A DNA stretch of 64,000 nucleotides from Schizophyllum amplum (lineage: Eukaryota > Basidiomycota > Agaricomycetes > Agaricales > Schizophyllaceae), in contig VDMD01000018.1 of assembly GCA_007026445.1 (NCBI GenBank), positions 186,001-250,000 of the forward strand. Reading direction: 5' to 3'. The first letter of the stretch is position 1, and each line of letters starts with the position of its first letter. Shown piece by piece: positions 9,663 through 20,839 of the stretch. A program made the translations under genes and the position numbers. The notes beneath the pieces are model-generated. The model saw only the letters and a program-made list of their open reading frames with translations, made no database searches and was not told the origin of the DNA.

Positions 9663-12154
9663 CCCAGAGAGAAGTCCGTCTTGTCCTGTCCGACGAGGGC
9701 GAGCCAGGACGAAAGTATTTCAAATGATGAAAACAGTATCTGCTGAGGTCGAGCGAGATCTTGTTTGAAGTTAGTCTCCCCAGGCAGACGTTCGTAGAAC
9801 GTCTGCTGCTTGTCGCGCCCGGATCATAGGACTGCCCGCATTTGATGTCACATGACATTTTCCGCGCTTTAACCTTCCCTTTTTGTCCTGATATCCGGTC
9901 GGATCTCCGGTGCGAGTGCTTGCACTGGCAGTGTCCGGCACAGCACCGCGGCGCGCTGGGGAGACGTTGACCTTCTCCTCTGCTCGTTTGCCATGTCTTC
10001 GACAGCTGCAAATATTTTCCAGAAGCTCGTATCTGCTAAATCGACACTCCTAGCTGTATTCCACCTCATGCATATCTTTCGATCTAAGTATATGCCCACC
10101 CGTACCCACCGAAGGCGCGGCATGGCTCACACAAGTATAAAGGAAATCGAAGCTGACTGCATCGTAAATATGACGATCCCTCGGCCTCAGCACCGCTCAG
10201 CCTGAAGTTGTGTGGTGACCGCAGGTCAAGGGACGAACCGTATAATAGATAAATTGATGCCATCCTAACATAAACTTAACAACTTTAAGGAAATGCAAGT
10301 CCACCGCATCACCAACAGTCTGAGAACGTCGAGTAGCCGAACAATGTGGTCGAGGAGTCTGTAAGAGAAGCTCATGCTGCAGGTGCGCTATGTAGCGACG
10401 ACGAATTTGAAGCACGCCACATATCTCTTAAGGTGTTGGTGGTGCGTATCTCAACCTTTTAATTTTAACCCCCCTCTCGAGTCCTGAAGGCCTGACCTCA
10501 AAGATGCTGAGCTATAGCAGCACTAACACACCCTGATTTCTGTCTAGGATGCTATCAGTCCATCATACGCATTTTCGCCACTCCTCAGTCCTGACTGCCG
10601 GACGTCGCCGATGCTCGACACGGTGAGGTAGATTTCACTTTAGCAACGACGAACGAAGAGGTTATAAAGCACGGTGCATGAGCACGAACGAGGGGGATGA
10701 GGCAGACGAGCATGCAGAAAGCAGACGCAGCCGCTTGCCGCGTCGCGTCGCGCACCGGGGCACCGGGGCGTTGGCATTCGCACCGATGATCCGTCGGATA
10801 TGACTACATATAAGGGAAGTTAAAGCGCGGGAAACGTCAGGTGACTTCAAATGCGGGCACTCCGGTTATCGGGGCGCGACATGAAGCAGACTAGTTTGAA
10901 GTTGGATTTTGGTCAGAAAATGAATCACGGCCATGAATTCATGTGTGAAGACACTGTGGGAACGTTGAAGGGACTTGTAAATGTCGCGACTTTTCTGAAG
11001 GTCGTCCACGTGTTCATAAAAGGAAGGCTTCGACTTGCGGACGCGCTCTGTCCTGTTCTCTCACCATCGACGCCATGAACCGCAAGTATGCGGAGTCGAC
11101 ACCGTCTGACGCAGTGCTCCTCTCCCCCGTCCCGGATGCTACTCGCTAGCGTCCACCAATGACCACGATCATGGCCGCCGTCGAGGAAGGGCCAGCTGCT
11201 CCGAGGCCGAGCGATGGGCTGACCGGCCGTGTTGGGGTCTTTCATGTGCGTGTTCTGTGCTACAAACTTGCTTCTTGCTTAGGATGATCTCGTAGCTGAG
11301 TAACACGTCGGCAGAAGTCGAGATGACGCCAGGTCAGTCGTCTTTGTCTGCCAGGGCCCAGCACTGGCGTCGATGCGAGACGCAGCCCCAGCAGGACATA
11401 TGAATGCACCCCGCGAACGACCTACCAGAAACGCTGTTCATCCCACTTCCTACGCCTGTCGTCGCGTTAACGTATCCCAGACCCTGCGCTTCCGCGCGAC
11501 CACCCATGATCCCGATCGCGACGGTGCCGCCCAACGGTGCGGTGAGCTCTACGAACAGCTGTCTTGCGTGATACTCATGCATCTGCAGCTCGAGGAGGCG
11601 CGCTCGCCTGACGCTGAGAATGTTGTGGATGTGGTGCGTTGTCTTTGTATCTGTGGAACTCCGCTCACGCGCATCTGCCAGGTTGCCGCATAGTAAGTAT
11701 GTAAGTGAGTAAGTATATTCCAGGCTTATAGCGACGCTCGGGCCCTTCCCGGCCCATGTGGTCGCTCGCTCGCCGTGCACTGTCAGTGCATAGCTACCAT
11801 TTGGCTACCATTGCCTCTTGGAGTTCTCGTCTAGCTTATACATGTTGCATACGTGATATCCTTAGATACTGTATATATTGATTCCTGCCAATATACACTG
11901 TTGCCTGCATCTCTTCGCGTGCGTGCAGGCTCGACCTGCCCATATTTCATCAGGAGTAAAACAAAGAAGCTGTCTACCGAGGTATTGGCAGGACGAGCGT
12001 GACCGTATGCCAATTTAAGTTTCCATCAGGTTTCGACTACGCTCGCTGAGGCTCGAAATCACAATCGACGGAGATCGGATGGGGCATTGCCTGCACGAAA
12101 CCTCTCGCAGAGAGTCGTTCAAGCCCGTTCTGGGTAGACGGACTTCTCTCTGGG
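9663..12154 (-). mobile_element. 2,492-bp TIR transposon, copy L
   Basis: The ends are a perfect 19-bp terminal inverted repeat, CCCAGAGAGAAGTCCGTCT. It is flanked by a 7-bp target-site duplication CGTAAGG (9656-9662 and 12155-12161). The same element lies inverted at 15592-18083 with exactly the same length, and every stretch compared by eye was identical. Open frames inside are short (longest about 148 codons, 11334-11780) and show no DDE/D transposase, hAT or MULE motif, so it is probably non-autonomous. A 7-bp duplication is unusual: hAT and KDZ elements give 8 bp, MULEs about 9, Dada and P-like elements about 6-8. The superfamily is left open. Orientation here is arbitrary, set opposite to copy R. 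Confidence 0.9.
9784..9806. repeat. Hairpin inside the TIR element
   Basis: GCAGACGTTC at 9784-9793 is followed by GTA and its exact reverse complement to 9806. The same hairpin occurs in copy R (17940-17962). It lies in the outer subterminal part of the element, beside a GTCGCGCCCGGAT block. Confidence 0.85.
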
Positions 12155-14794
12155 CGTAAGGTCTGCACCATCGACCTGACCGTTCTGCCTTCTTGGATGG
12201 GGACCAGTCATGGACCACTTCGAAGGGAAGCGCCCAAAGCGTATTTTGACTGTGTTTCCGGCAGAAGCGGAAGTCGAAGTATTCGGGGGCCATTCGAACA
12301 GCCTCATAGAACGTCAGAGCTTGTATACTCGCGCAGTGAATTTATACGCACCATGCTGGGTCAATGGCGGTCACGGTGCGCAGGGTGAGATGGGGCGAGA
12401 GGTCGAGTTGATGATAGACCACCCAGTCTGGCGCTGCTTCGATGCCACTATCAACGTGCAGAATCGACGGTATGTCGTTTTGGAAGGTCATGTACGTGCC
12501 CTCGTCTCGGTGGGCGACCTGCGTGAAAAAACCGCACACGAGGCTTCGGCCTATCCCGCGGTGCAACTCAGCAGGTGTTCTTGACTGGGAAGGCGAGGAA
12601 AGTGAAGGATCGATCCGAAGCATGATCTTCTCCAGGCGATCGCGAACCAGGATGGCTTCCTCGAGCGCGTCTTGTGAGAGGTACATCTTGTCGGACCAAT
12701 CTCGGCCGTGGCGGTCTGCGAAAGGAGCTTGAGAACGGTTCCGTGCGCCCACGACCGCGCCGCGTACCCTTAACACGGGTATAGGTGTCATAGATATTGA
12801 GAAGCGTTAGATGATCGCTCGTCTGGGATGTTGCCAAGAGGCGATGCGCTATTTGGGCTTCCTCTTCGCAATCGGGTGGTCTACGAAATATTTCTTGCTG
12901 TGTCTGTACTATAGAATGCGCCCAAGTCAGCAACAGACATGAAGATGGAGCTCGTCGACTCACCATGTAGCATTGCGGATATTTTGAGCATTTCCGAGAA
13001 GCAGTGAAAAGTTGGAGATGCCCTGAGCGCCTTTGCAAGCTGATAGGCATAGTGAGTACCGGTGTATCATTTCTGTACCAACAATATGCTTACCTGAGGC
13101 GCGACCGGGATCTGAGCCATCACCTCACCCAGATGAGTGAGCTTGCCGGCGCTATCCACAGCCTTCAGATGTGTTAGAAGCTCTATTGCGCCCTCTAGAG
13201 CGCCTGGACATGGCGGGTCAAGGAAGTCAAATCTCAGAACGTTCTGCTAAGCTTCAGGACGATTACAGCCAATGATAACAGCACATTCTGACCTCGACTC
13301 CAAGATTTATCAGAAGCAAGACAGCGGTAATGACATTAGTTGTGGCAATCTCCGGCATAACCTCTTCCTCCAGGTTCTCGTGGTAGTCCTCGCGGCTGAG
13401 CAGTCGAAAACATTTACCAGGGCGAGTATGGCAAGCAGCGTATTTCCGCAAAGAACCAGAGGCCTTGTCGATGGGCATGACGCGCGACGAGTACGCTCGT
13501 GACTGTGGGTCAAAGATCTGTCGCTTGTGGAGGCCGGGATCAATCACATAGGCGACGCTAGGGATGCATAGCGCGGATTCGGCCGCATCTGTGGACACGA
13601 AGACTCGCCGGCGAGCAGGTCCATGTGTTGTAGCGTAAATTCTTGCATGTATATCCGAAGGGGTCATGGTGTCGTGAAGGGGTATCGCGGCGAGAGGGGG
13701 AAGACCCGGATCGGTGGCATCGTGAATGAGCTCGCAAACGTGCTGGATCTCCTCCTTCTCGGTCAGGTATAGCAGGATGTCGCCTGGCTGCTGTGTTATA
13801 TGGATATCCATGATGAGGCCGAGGGCTTCTTCTACAAGGTTGGGGCTAGGCTCCCGTGCGTAGTGAGTGTGGACGGTATACGTCGAGCTAGTTAGATGAA
13901 GCTTGCCCAGGGATATTCTGTTGCCGTAGTAGTTTTCGTACAGTGAAGTGTCGTCCAGTGCGGACAAAAGCACGAGCTTGACGTCCGACCGTTGCCGAAC
14001 GACATCTCGGAGAAGACAGACCAGGAGATCAGAGTAGAGAGACCGCTCGTGGATGTCGTCCAGGATGATGACCGAATATCTGGTGAGATAGCGATCGGAG
14101 AGCATCTCTCGGACGAGCGCCTCAGCGGTGATGCACACCAGCGCTGTCTGACGACTGGTTTTGTGCTCGAAGACGGATGAATAGCCCACATGTTCGCCGA
14201 TGGAGACTAACGGGGTGTTAATCATGTTTATCTGCAGCGAGCCGGGACGCTGAAACGACGGCGCTTACCTTCGAGCTCCTGAGCCACACGATGAGCTTGA
14301 ATTGCAGTCATAAGTTTTCGGGGTTGTACGCAAGCTATGGTCTTGCTCTTTTTATGAGGCATGTCCGCGTAGAGCACGAGTTGAGGGACCCTTGAAGTTC
14401 ATTCGCTTCAGCATGAGATAAATCGAAGATGATGAAGAACGTACTGGGTCGTCTTGCCGGAGCCCACGGCGCCTGTAATGAGTGTCACCTGTTGCATATT
14501 AATCTGCGAAAATCTCAGTATCGTGTATCAATACGGACGGGCCATTCAACGTGGTCTTACCTGGTGGAGGATCTCGTCCATCTGTTGGTAGGCGGGCAGC
14601 GCCTTGCGCTGAGAGTGCAGCTCCTTGTAGCGTGGTGTGTATCTCCGTTGAGTGAAAGGGCTGATGGTGTGGTCTTGCGCGCGTCGGACCTGGTCGCCAG
14701 TGACATGAGAGGGCACAAAGCCATAAAGCGCATCGTCGAGAGGAGCGTCCCCGGCGGATACCTTGCGACGTTGTGGGAAGAAGCGACGGTACAT
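12155..14794 (-). CDS. Degenerate PRP43-like DEAH helicase, 3' end hit by transposon
   Basis: The order of a Prp43/DHX15-type DEAH-box RNA helicase is complete: N-terminal 'FTQRRYTPRYKELHSQRK', motif I 'GAVGSGKTTQ' (intact), motif Ia-like 'ACVQPRKL', winged-helix/ratchet segments 'FDFLDPPCPGALEGAIELL' and 'HLTLLNIYDTYTRV', and the OB-fold signature 'SLVCGFFTQVAH...GTYMTF'. Catalytic motifs are eroded: motif II reads DDIH instead of DEAH, motif III SAL instead of SAT, and motif VI lacks QRxGRxGR, reading 'GSLRKYAACHTRPGKCF'. The start is taken at 14794 (MYRRFFPQRRKV). About six introns were recognised. The frame slips near 12288, where one extra A would restore 'WLFEMAPEYFDF'. Copy L of the transposon begins right after 12155, so the native last codons lie near 9592-9655. 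It may be a pseudoenzyme or a dying paralogue. Confidence 0.75.
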
Positions 14795-15318
14795 GGTTGC
14801 ATGACGAGAGATGGAGAGCGCAGCCAACGTAATGCATGCTGGATGTTATTTGGGCGCATCACGGTCGCTTGCCGGAGGGCAGTCAGCCGACCTGCCATAC
14901 CCCATTCATTCGGGACCTCAGGTACAGGTGTGTATAGGTTGAGGGACGGTTGTGCTACACTTGCACGACTGCAGTTGAAGTGTGGCGCTCTGTGGGCGGC
15001 GCCAGACCCAGAGCAGCCGAAGTGACGGCCGACTTGGTGGGGTCCAACACATCGAAGTTCGGAACACGGCGTGACGCGGGGCAAACTGGGGCAACGCGGG
15101 GGGTCACACTCACAATGATATGATCACGTCACCAGAAGCAGCGGCAACTGCCGAAGTGGACCCACAACTGCGCGCAATGACCATCTCTGTTCGAATCCGA
15201 TGCCGCATGAACTCTGTGACACATCATCCCTGCCTTGCCGTATGACTTCAGCTGATAGTGCATACATAGCATATTGGACCTGCACCGTCGCCGTAGGTCA
15301 ATAATTGAATACATCGCT
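14795..15318. other. Upstream region of the DEAH gene
   Basis: No supported gene. It holds the helicase promoter and the 3' flank of the F-box relic. A minus-strand open frame (14557-15084) is mostly out of frame with the helicase and shows no domain. Confidence 0.45.
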
Positions 15319-15591
15319 CTAGAGACGCTCGGAGTCGACGGCTTCGGCATCCGAGTCGTGGATGCTGAGATCCTCTAGCTTCACCCCGTCACCACCTCAA
15401 TGACCCTATTCCATTCTCGCATCCTCCGGTTGATATCTCCGTGCTCGCGGTAGAAAGTGTAATCCAGGAAGCGCAAGGTGGTCTTCATTCGCGTCGAGCG
15501 GTGATTGAAGCCTTGCGAGGTGCGGACAGCGACTCGCCAAATCCAGAAGTCCACGCAGCGTACACTTCGGATCGCCCTCCGGGCACTCATA
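15319..15591 (-). pseudogene. F-box/LRR-like gene relic, 3' part
   Basis: On the minus strand, the sequence after the transposon's second target-site duplication reads 'CPEGDPKCTLRGLLDLASR' then 'CPHLARLQSPLDANEDHL'. This is the leucine-rich style of basidiomycete F-box-associated proteins. A later segment 'MREWNRVIEVV' and the last frame, ending at the TAG 15319-15321 ('KLEDLSIHDSDAEAVDSERL'), look like the usual C-terminus of this group. It continues directly from the fragment at 18084-18485 once one copy of the duplicated ACTCATA is removed. Reading frames change several times, so this part is decayed or poorly sequenced. Confidence 0.55.
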
Positions 15592-18083
15592 CCCAGAGAG
15601 AAGTCCGTCTACCCAGAACGGGCTTGAACGACTCTCTGCGAGAGGTTTCGTGCAGGCAATGCCCCATCCGATCTCCGTCGATTGTGATTTCGAGCCTCAG
15701 CGAGCGTAGTCGAAACCTGATGGAAACTTAAATTGGCATACGGTCACGCTCGTCCTGCCAATACCTCGGTAGACAGCTTCTTTGTTTTACTCCTGATGAA
15801 ATATGGGCAGGTCGAGCCTGCACGCACGCGAAGAGATGCAGGCAACAGTGTATATTGGCAGGAATCAATATATACAGTATCTAAGGATATCACGTATGCA
15901 ACATGTATAAGCTAGACGAGAACTCCAAGAGGCAATGGTAGCCAAATGGTAGCTATGCACTGACAGTGCACGGCGAGCGAGCGACCACATGGGCCGGGAA
16001 GGGCCCGAGCGTCGCTATAAGCCTGGAATATACTTACTCACTTACATACTTACTATGCGGCAACCTGGCAGATGCGCGTGAGCGGAGTTCCACAGATACA
16101 AAGACAACGCACCACATCCACAACATTCTCAGCGTCAGGCGAGCGCGCCTCCTCGAGCTGCAGATGCATGAGTATCACGCAAGACAGCTGTTCGTAGAGC
16201 TCACCGCACCGTTGGGCGGCACCGTCGCGATCGGGATCATGGGTGGTCGCGCGGAAGCGCAGGGTCTGGGATACGTTAACGCGACGACAGGCGTAGGAAG
16301 TGGGATGAACAGCGTTTCTGGTAGGTCGTTCGCGGGGTGCATTCATATGTCCTGCTGGGGCTGCGTCTCGCATCGACGCCAGTGCTGGGCCCTGGCAGAC
16401 AAAGACGACTGACCTGGCGTCATCTCGACTTCTGCCGACGTGTTACTCAGCTACGAGATCATCCTAAGCAAGAAGCAAGTTTGTAGCACAGAACACGCAC
16501 ATGAAAGACCCCAACACGGCCGGTCAGCCCATCGCTCGGCCTCGGAGCAGCTGGCCCTTCCTCGACGGCGGCCATGATCGTGGTCATTGGTGGACGCTAG
16601 CGAGTAGCATCCGGGACGGGGGAGAGGAGCACTGCGTCAGACGGTGTCGACTCCGCATACTTGCGGTTCATGGCGTCGATGGTGAGAGAACAGGACAGAG
16701 CGCGTCCGCAAGTCGAAGCCTTCCTTTTATGAACACGTGGACGACCTTCAGAAAAGTCGCGACATTTACAAGTCCCTTCAACGTTCCCACAGTGTCTTCA
16801 CACATGAATTCATGGCCGTGATTCATTTTCTGACCAAAATCCAACTTCAAACTAGTCTGCTTCATGTCGCGCCCCGATAACCGGAGTGCCCGCATTTGAA
16901 GTCACCTGACGTTTCCCGCGCTTTAACTTCCCTTATATGTAGTCATATCCGACGGATCATCGGTGCGAATGCCAACGCCCCGGTGCCCCGGTGCGCGACG
17001 CGACGCGGCAAGCGGCTGCGTCTGCTTTCTGCATGCTCGTCTGCCTCATCCCCCTCGTTCGTGCTCATGCACCGTGCTTTATAACCTCTTCGTTCGTCGT
17101 TGCTAAAGTGAAATCTACCTCACCGTGTCGAGCATCGGCGACGTCCGGCAGTCAGGACTGAGGAGTGGCGAAAATGCGTATGATGGACTGATAGCATCCT
17201 AGACAGAAATCAGGGTGTGTTAGTGCTGCTATAGCTCAGCATCTTTGAGGTCAGGCCTTCAGGACTCGAGAGGGGGGTTAAAATTAAAAGGTTGAGATAC
17301 GCACCACCAACACCTTAAGAGATATGTGGCGTGCTTCAAATTCGTCGTCGCTACATAGCGCACCTGCAGCATGAGCTTCTCTTACAGACTCCTCGACCAC
17401 ATTGTTCGGCTACTCGACGTTCTCAGACTGTTGGTGATGCGGTGGACTTGCATTTCCTTAAAGTTGTTAAGTTTATGTTAGGATGGCATCAATTTATCTA
17501 TTATACGGTTCGTCCCTTGACCTGCGGTCACCACACAACTTCAGGCTGAGCGGTGCTGAGGCCGAGGGATCGTCATATTTACGATGCAGTCAGCTTCGAT
17601 TTCCTTTATACTTGTGTGAGCCATGCCGCGCCTTCGGTGGGTACGGGTGGGCATATACTTAGATCGAAAGATATGCATGAGGTGGAATACAGCTAGGAGT
17701 GTCGATTTAGCAGATACGAGCTTCTGGAAAATATTTGCAGCTGTCGAAGACATGGCAAACGAGCAGAGGAGAAGGTCAACGTCTCCCCAGCGCGCCGCGG
17801 TGCTGTGCCGGACACTGCCAGTGCAAGCACTCGCACCGGAGATCCGACCGGATATCAGGACAAAAAGGGAAGGTTAAAGCGCGGAAAATGTCATGTGACA
17901 TCAAATGCGGGCAGTCCTATGATCCGGGCGCGACAAGCAGCAGACGTTCTACGAACGTCTGCCTGGGGAGACTAACTTCAAACAAGATCTCGCTCGACCT
18001 CAGCAGATACTGTTTTCATCATTTGAAATACTTTCGTCCTGGCTCGCCCTCGTCGGACAGGACAAGACGGACTTCTCTCTGGG
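15592..18083 (+). mobile_element. 2,492-bp TIR transposon, copy R
   Basis: Inverted partner of copy L; coordinates x and 27746-x correspond base for base. The 19-bp TIRs CCCAGAGAGAAGTCCGTCT are intact. The flanking 7-bp duplication here is ACTCATA (15585-15591 and 18084-18090), different from that of copy L, which proves an independent insertion. It splits the F-box-like relic within its coding region. Equal length without a single indel points to very recent movement, gene conversion or an assembly duplicate. Confidence 0.9.
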
Positions 18084-18485
18084 ACTCATAGCCGAACGTG
18101 ATGACTTCCAAGCTTGGCCACCAGTCGGCCATCTGCTCGCAGTCTGCGTCGACCAACACGGTGTCGTGCTTGATTGAGATGGTGATTTGCGCATATTGGA
18201 GAATGCAGAGAGGCGGCGGATATCTCCCAGCGTGAGGGAGAATCTGCGATCTGAAGGCCCCTGGAGGTGAAGAGCGCGGAGGGAGTGATATGACTCAAGT
18301 TGAGAGCATATGAGGTCCAATGTACAGTGAGCAGCACGCCTTTCGCTGGACCAAAGCGCTCGTCATCATCGAACTGCGCGTCGTACAGATCGTCGATGAT
18401 GCGTATGTCTTCCAGCGGCGTGGGTGCTCGCGAAGTGAGAAGACGAGAGGCGTCTCTGAGGGAAAGACCCTTGATCTCCTGACAT
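18084..18485 (-). pseudogene. F-box/LRR-like gene relic, 5' part
   Basis: The minus strand reads 'EIKGLSLRDASRLLTSR', then 'YHSLRALHLQG...LTLGDIRRLSAFSN', and 'DADCEQMADWWPSLEVITF' up to 'GYE' at the transposon edge. These are the leucine-rich repeats and 'WWPSLEVITFG' pattern seen in the large basidiomycete F-box-associated family. An F-box itself is not present: the fragment begins about 45 bp past the end of the lyase gene. The frame shifts near 18320 and 18200. It is therefore a 5'-truncated relic later split by copy R. Confidence 0.55.
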
Positions 18486-18526
18486 CAGAGAGAAGGGAAA
18501 GCTGGAAATGAATACATGTACACGCT

Positions 18527-20061
18527 TTACACGTAATAAGCTCCAATTGCTGTACCACTGGAAGGTAGCAAAAAGGTCGACGCTACGATACTGCCATTTG
18601 CAGCTCTGGCACTCGTCAGAACGGACGAGTCCAAGCTCATGAACGAGGAATTACTCCACGAGCCAGAGTCCCATGAGTTTGAGGATGAATCGACCTGAGG
18701 GGCAAATCAGTTATGCCTCCGCGATCTGACATGCTACCCAACTCACTTCGCTCCCAAGGGTTGTGTCGTCGCCGTTTGAGACGGCGAGGTTACCAGTCAA
18801 AGTGACGGTATAGCCGGCCTCGTCAAATTGCACGCCGGTGCCCTCGTTGTTCCAGGCTGTGTTGCGCGTGAGCTTCATGTCTCCGGGCTGACTGTTGTCG
18901 ACGAAGCCGCCCGCCGAGTTGGAGAACGCGATGCAGTTCGTGACAACGTGCGCAGCGGGCCCCTTCTCCCTTGCGTCGCCGCCGCCGCCAAGCTTGAAGC
19001 CATTGCCGTCTCCCTCGAATGGTTCGAAGTCCCAACGATTATAGCCGTTACCCCACGAGTAGGTCTCCTCGATGGTCACGGGCGACTTGAACTCCCTGTG
19101 TATGGTTAGATCTATGGCACGGCTATAGAAGATGAGGCTCCCCACCAAAGGTCTAAGCCGTCGTCGACGTTGTTCCACAGACGAGTGCCGCGTACTACGT
19201 TGCCCGTACCCGAGCCCTCCTTGATCCCGATACCGTCGGCGCTCTCGCCGTTCTTTCGGGGGTCATGGTTGCCGTAGCTGCGCAATAATTGTTAGATATT
19301 GACCGTAAAAGACTACAGTGATGGCTGAGCGCTGAGGACTCACCTGTCCACATTCTCCACTAGATTGTTACTGGACTCGCCCTGAATCTGTAGACCTGAC
19401 AGGGCAAATACGTCAACTGGACCGCGACTACGAAAGTCGCTAGACTATACCCGTCTCGTAGTTGTCCCGGACGATGAGATTGCTGTACACATTATTGTTC
19501 GAGTTGTCGGCATAAATGGCGTATGGGCCGTGTGCGATCTCAAATCCAGTGAACACCCAGTAGTCAGCCTCGATGTGGAAGATGCCGCGGTCGGAGCTGG
19601 GGATGCTGGAGTCCAGCTCGCCGGGGGTGCTGCAGAGCGTCATCTCGTTGACCTGACTATGCATGAATGGCAGCGCGTACTATGGCAGCTCTTCCCCGTC
19701 GATGAGCACGCTCTCTCCTTCATAGTTGGATATGGTATACGGCGCACTCGACTTGCCGCTCTTCGTGATCTGGATGTTCTCCGTCGGGGTATAGGTACCT
19801 TCGCGCAGGTAGATGGTGTCCCCAGCTTCCGCCTGGTCGACGGCAACCTGAATTGACGCGAGCGGCGCGTCAAGGGTACCAGCGTTGCTGTCTGAACCGT
19901 CCGGAGAGACGAAGATATCCGTAGCGCGCTTCGCCTTCACCTAAATCGGAGATGTATTCAGAAACCCAGCGCATCAGTGTATACGCAAAGACTAAAGGAC
20001 TCACCGAGCGTTTCGCCCTCGATACCGGCTGACGGCCAAGCAGGCTTGCGAGGGATACCAT
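18527..20061 (-). CDS. PL9-type right-handed beta-helix polysaccharide lyase
   Basis: The protein resembles polysaccharide lyase family 9 enzymes, which cleave pectate or related uronans by beta-elimination in a right-handed parallel beta-helix. Conserved stretches are 'DIFVSPDGSDSNAGTLDAP', 'AEAGDTIYLREGTY', 'DRGIFHIEADYWVFTGFEI', 'DSYGNHDPRKNGESADGI', 'WGNGYN...GDGNGFKLGGGG' and 'NCIAFSNSAGGFVDN'. The stop is at 18527-18529 after 'GTAIGAYYV'. The start used is the ATG at 20061; exon 1 encodes only 'MVSLASLLGRQPVSRAKRS', which lacks the hydrophobic core of a normal signal peptide. Either a short upstream exon is missed or export is unconventional. Seven or so introns. PL9 is mostly bacterial, so origin by transfer is possible but not shown. 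Confidence 0.8.
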
Positions 20062-20839
20062 GTTAGTTCAGGGGGCGCGTGAACAGAAGATGGACTGTAG
20101 CGACAGTTTTCTTGCCGTCCTCTTATATGAGCGTCGCGGCCCTGTGATACGCAGTTTGTCCCGCATGGTAGAACGACATCCAACAACCGAAGCTTTTCCC
20201 TGGTCGCAAGGCGGCCCGCTCTCTGTCCCGCGGTTGCAGACAAAGTCCATGTCGGCCCGGAAGTACACTTCTAGCTTGAGCACGGCCATGGCAAGGCCAT
20301 GTATGAAGCGTGGGTGTGGCATCTGAGTATCAGCATGTACTGTCCCTTTGCACCAGTCGAAGCAGCTTCAATGCCAGCTCAAGGCAGCCCTGGGAATTGA
20401 GCAGTTTCAGAAGCCTCCGGGCTTTCCAGTGCCAAGAGGTTCGCAGGCCGCCGAAGGGCTCCAAGTTCACGACCGATCTGGATTGAACATCGTGAGCCTC
20501 TGGGTTATCCATGCGGTTTTGGGAACGTACACATGAAAGGCTAAATGGACGTGGGAGATGCAGGGGCGTATGACGTCCGAAGTTAGCGCGAAGGGTCAGG
20601 CGACGAGGAGCCAGCGAGGAGCGCACCATGGAGTTTGCTCAACATACTGGAGGAGTACACAAAACCAAACAAAACGAGTAATAGGAAATACGAAAGACAA
20701 TGCCGCAGTCCTGCCAACGGTGCGCATTGTCTATTCAGCCACGACCTATCATGTTATGCGTGCCATGCACCACACCAAGTTATTGAAAACTGTACCTCTC
20801 ATCGCGGTCACTCACTCTGCGCTTCACTCACCCTGCGCT
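20062..20839. other. Intergenic between MUS81 and the PL9 gene
   Basis: No supported gene. This stretch should hold the lyase promoter and the MUS81 3' end. A short tandem 'CTTCACTCACCCTGCG'-like repeat lies near 20822-20850. Confidence 0.45.

Noticed and set aside
9993..10205. 70-codon open frame in the transposon beginning MSSTAANIFQKLVSAK
   Set aside because: It has a decent start context and lies next to a conserved subrepeat, but no domain and no support as a gene; kept only as part of the element.
15181..15215. Possible tRNA T-arm (GTTCGAATCC)
   Set aside because: No matching acceptor, D-arm or anticodon arm could be found around it. No tRNA gene was recognised in the window.
9663..18083. 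A single giant inverted duplication including host DNA
   Set aside because: The similarity stops exactly at the 19-bp TIRs, and each side has its own 7-bp duplication, so two transposon insertions explain it.
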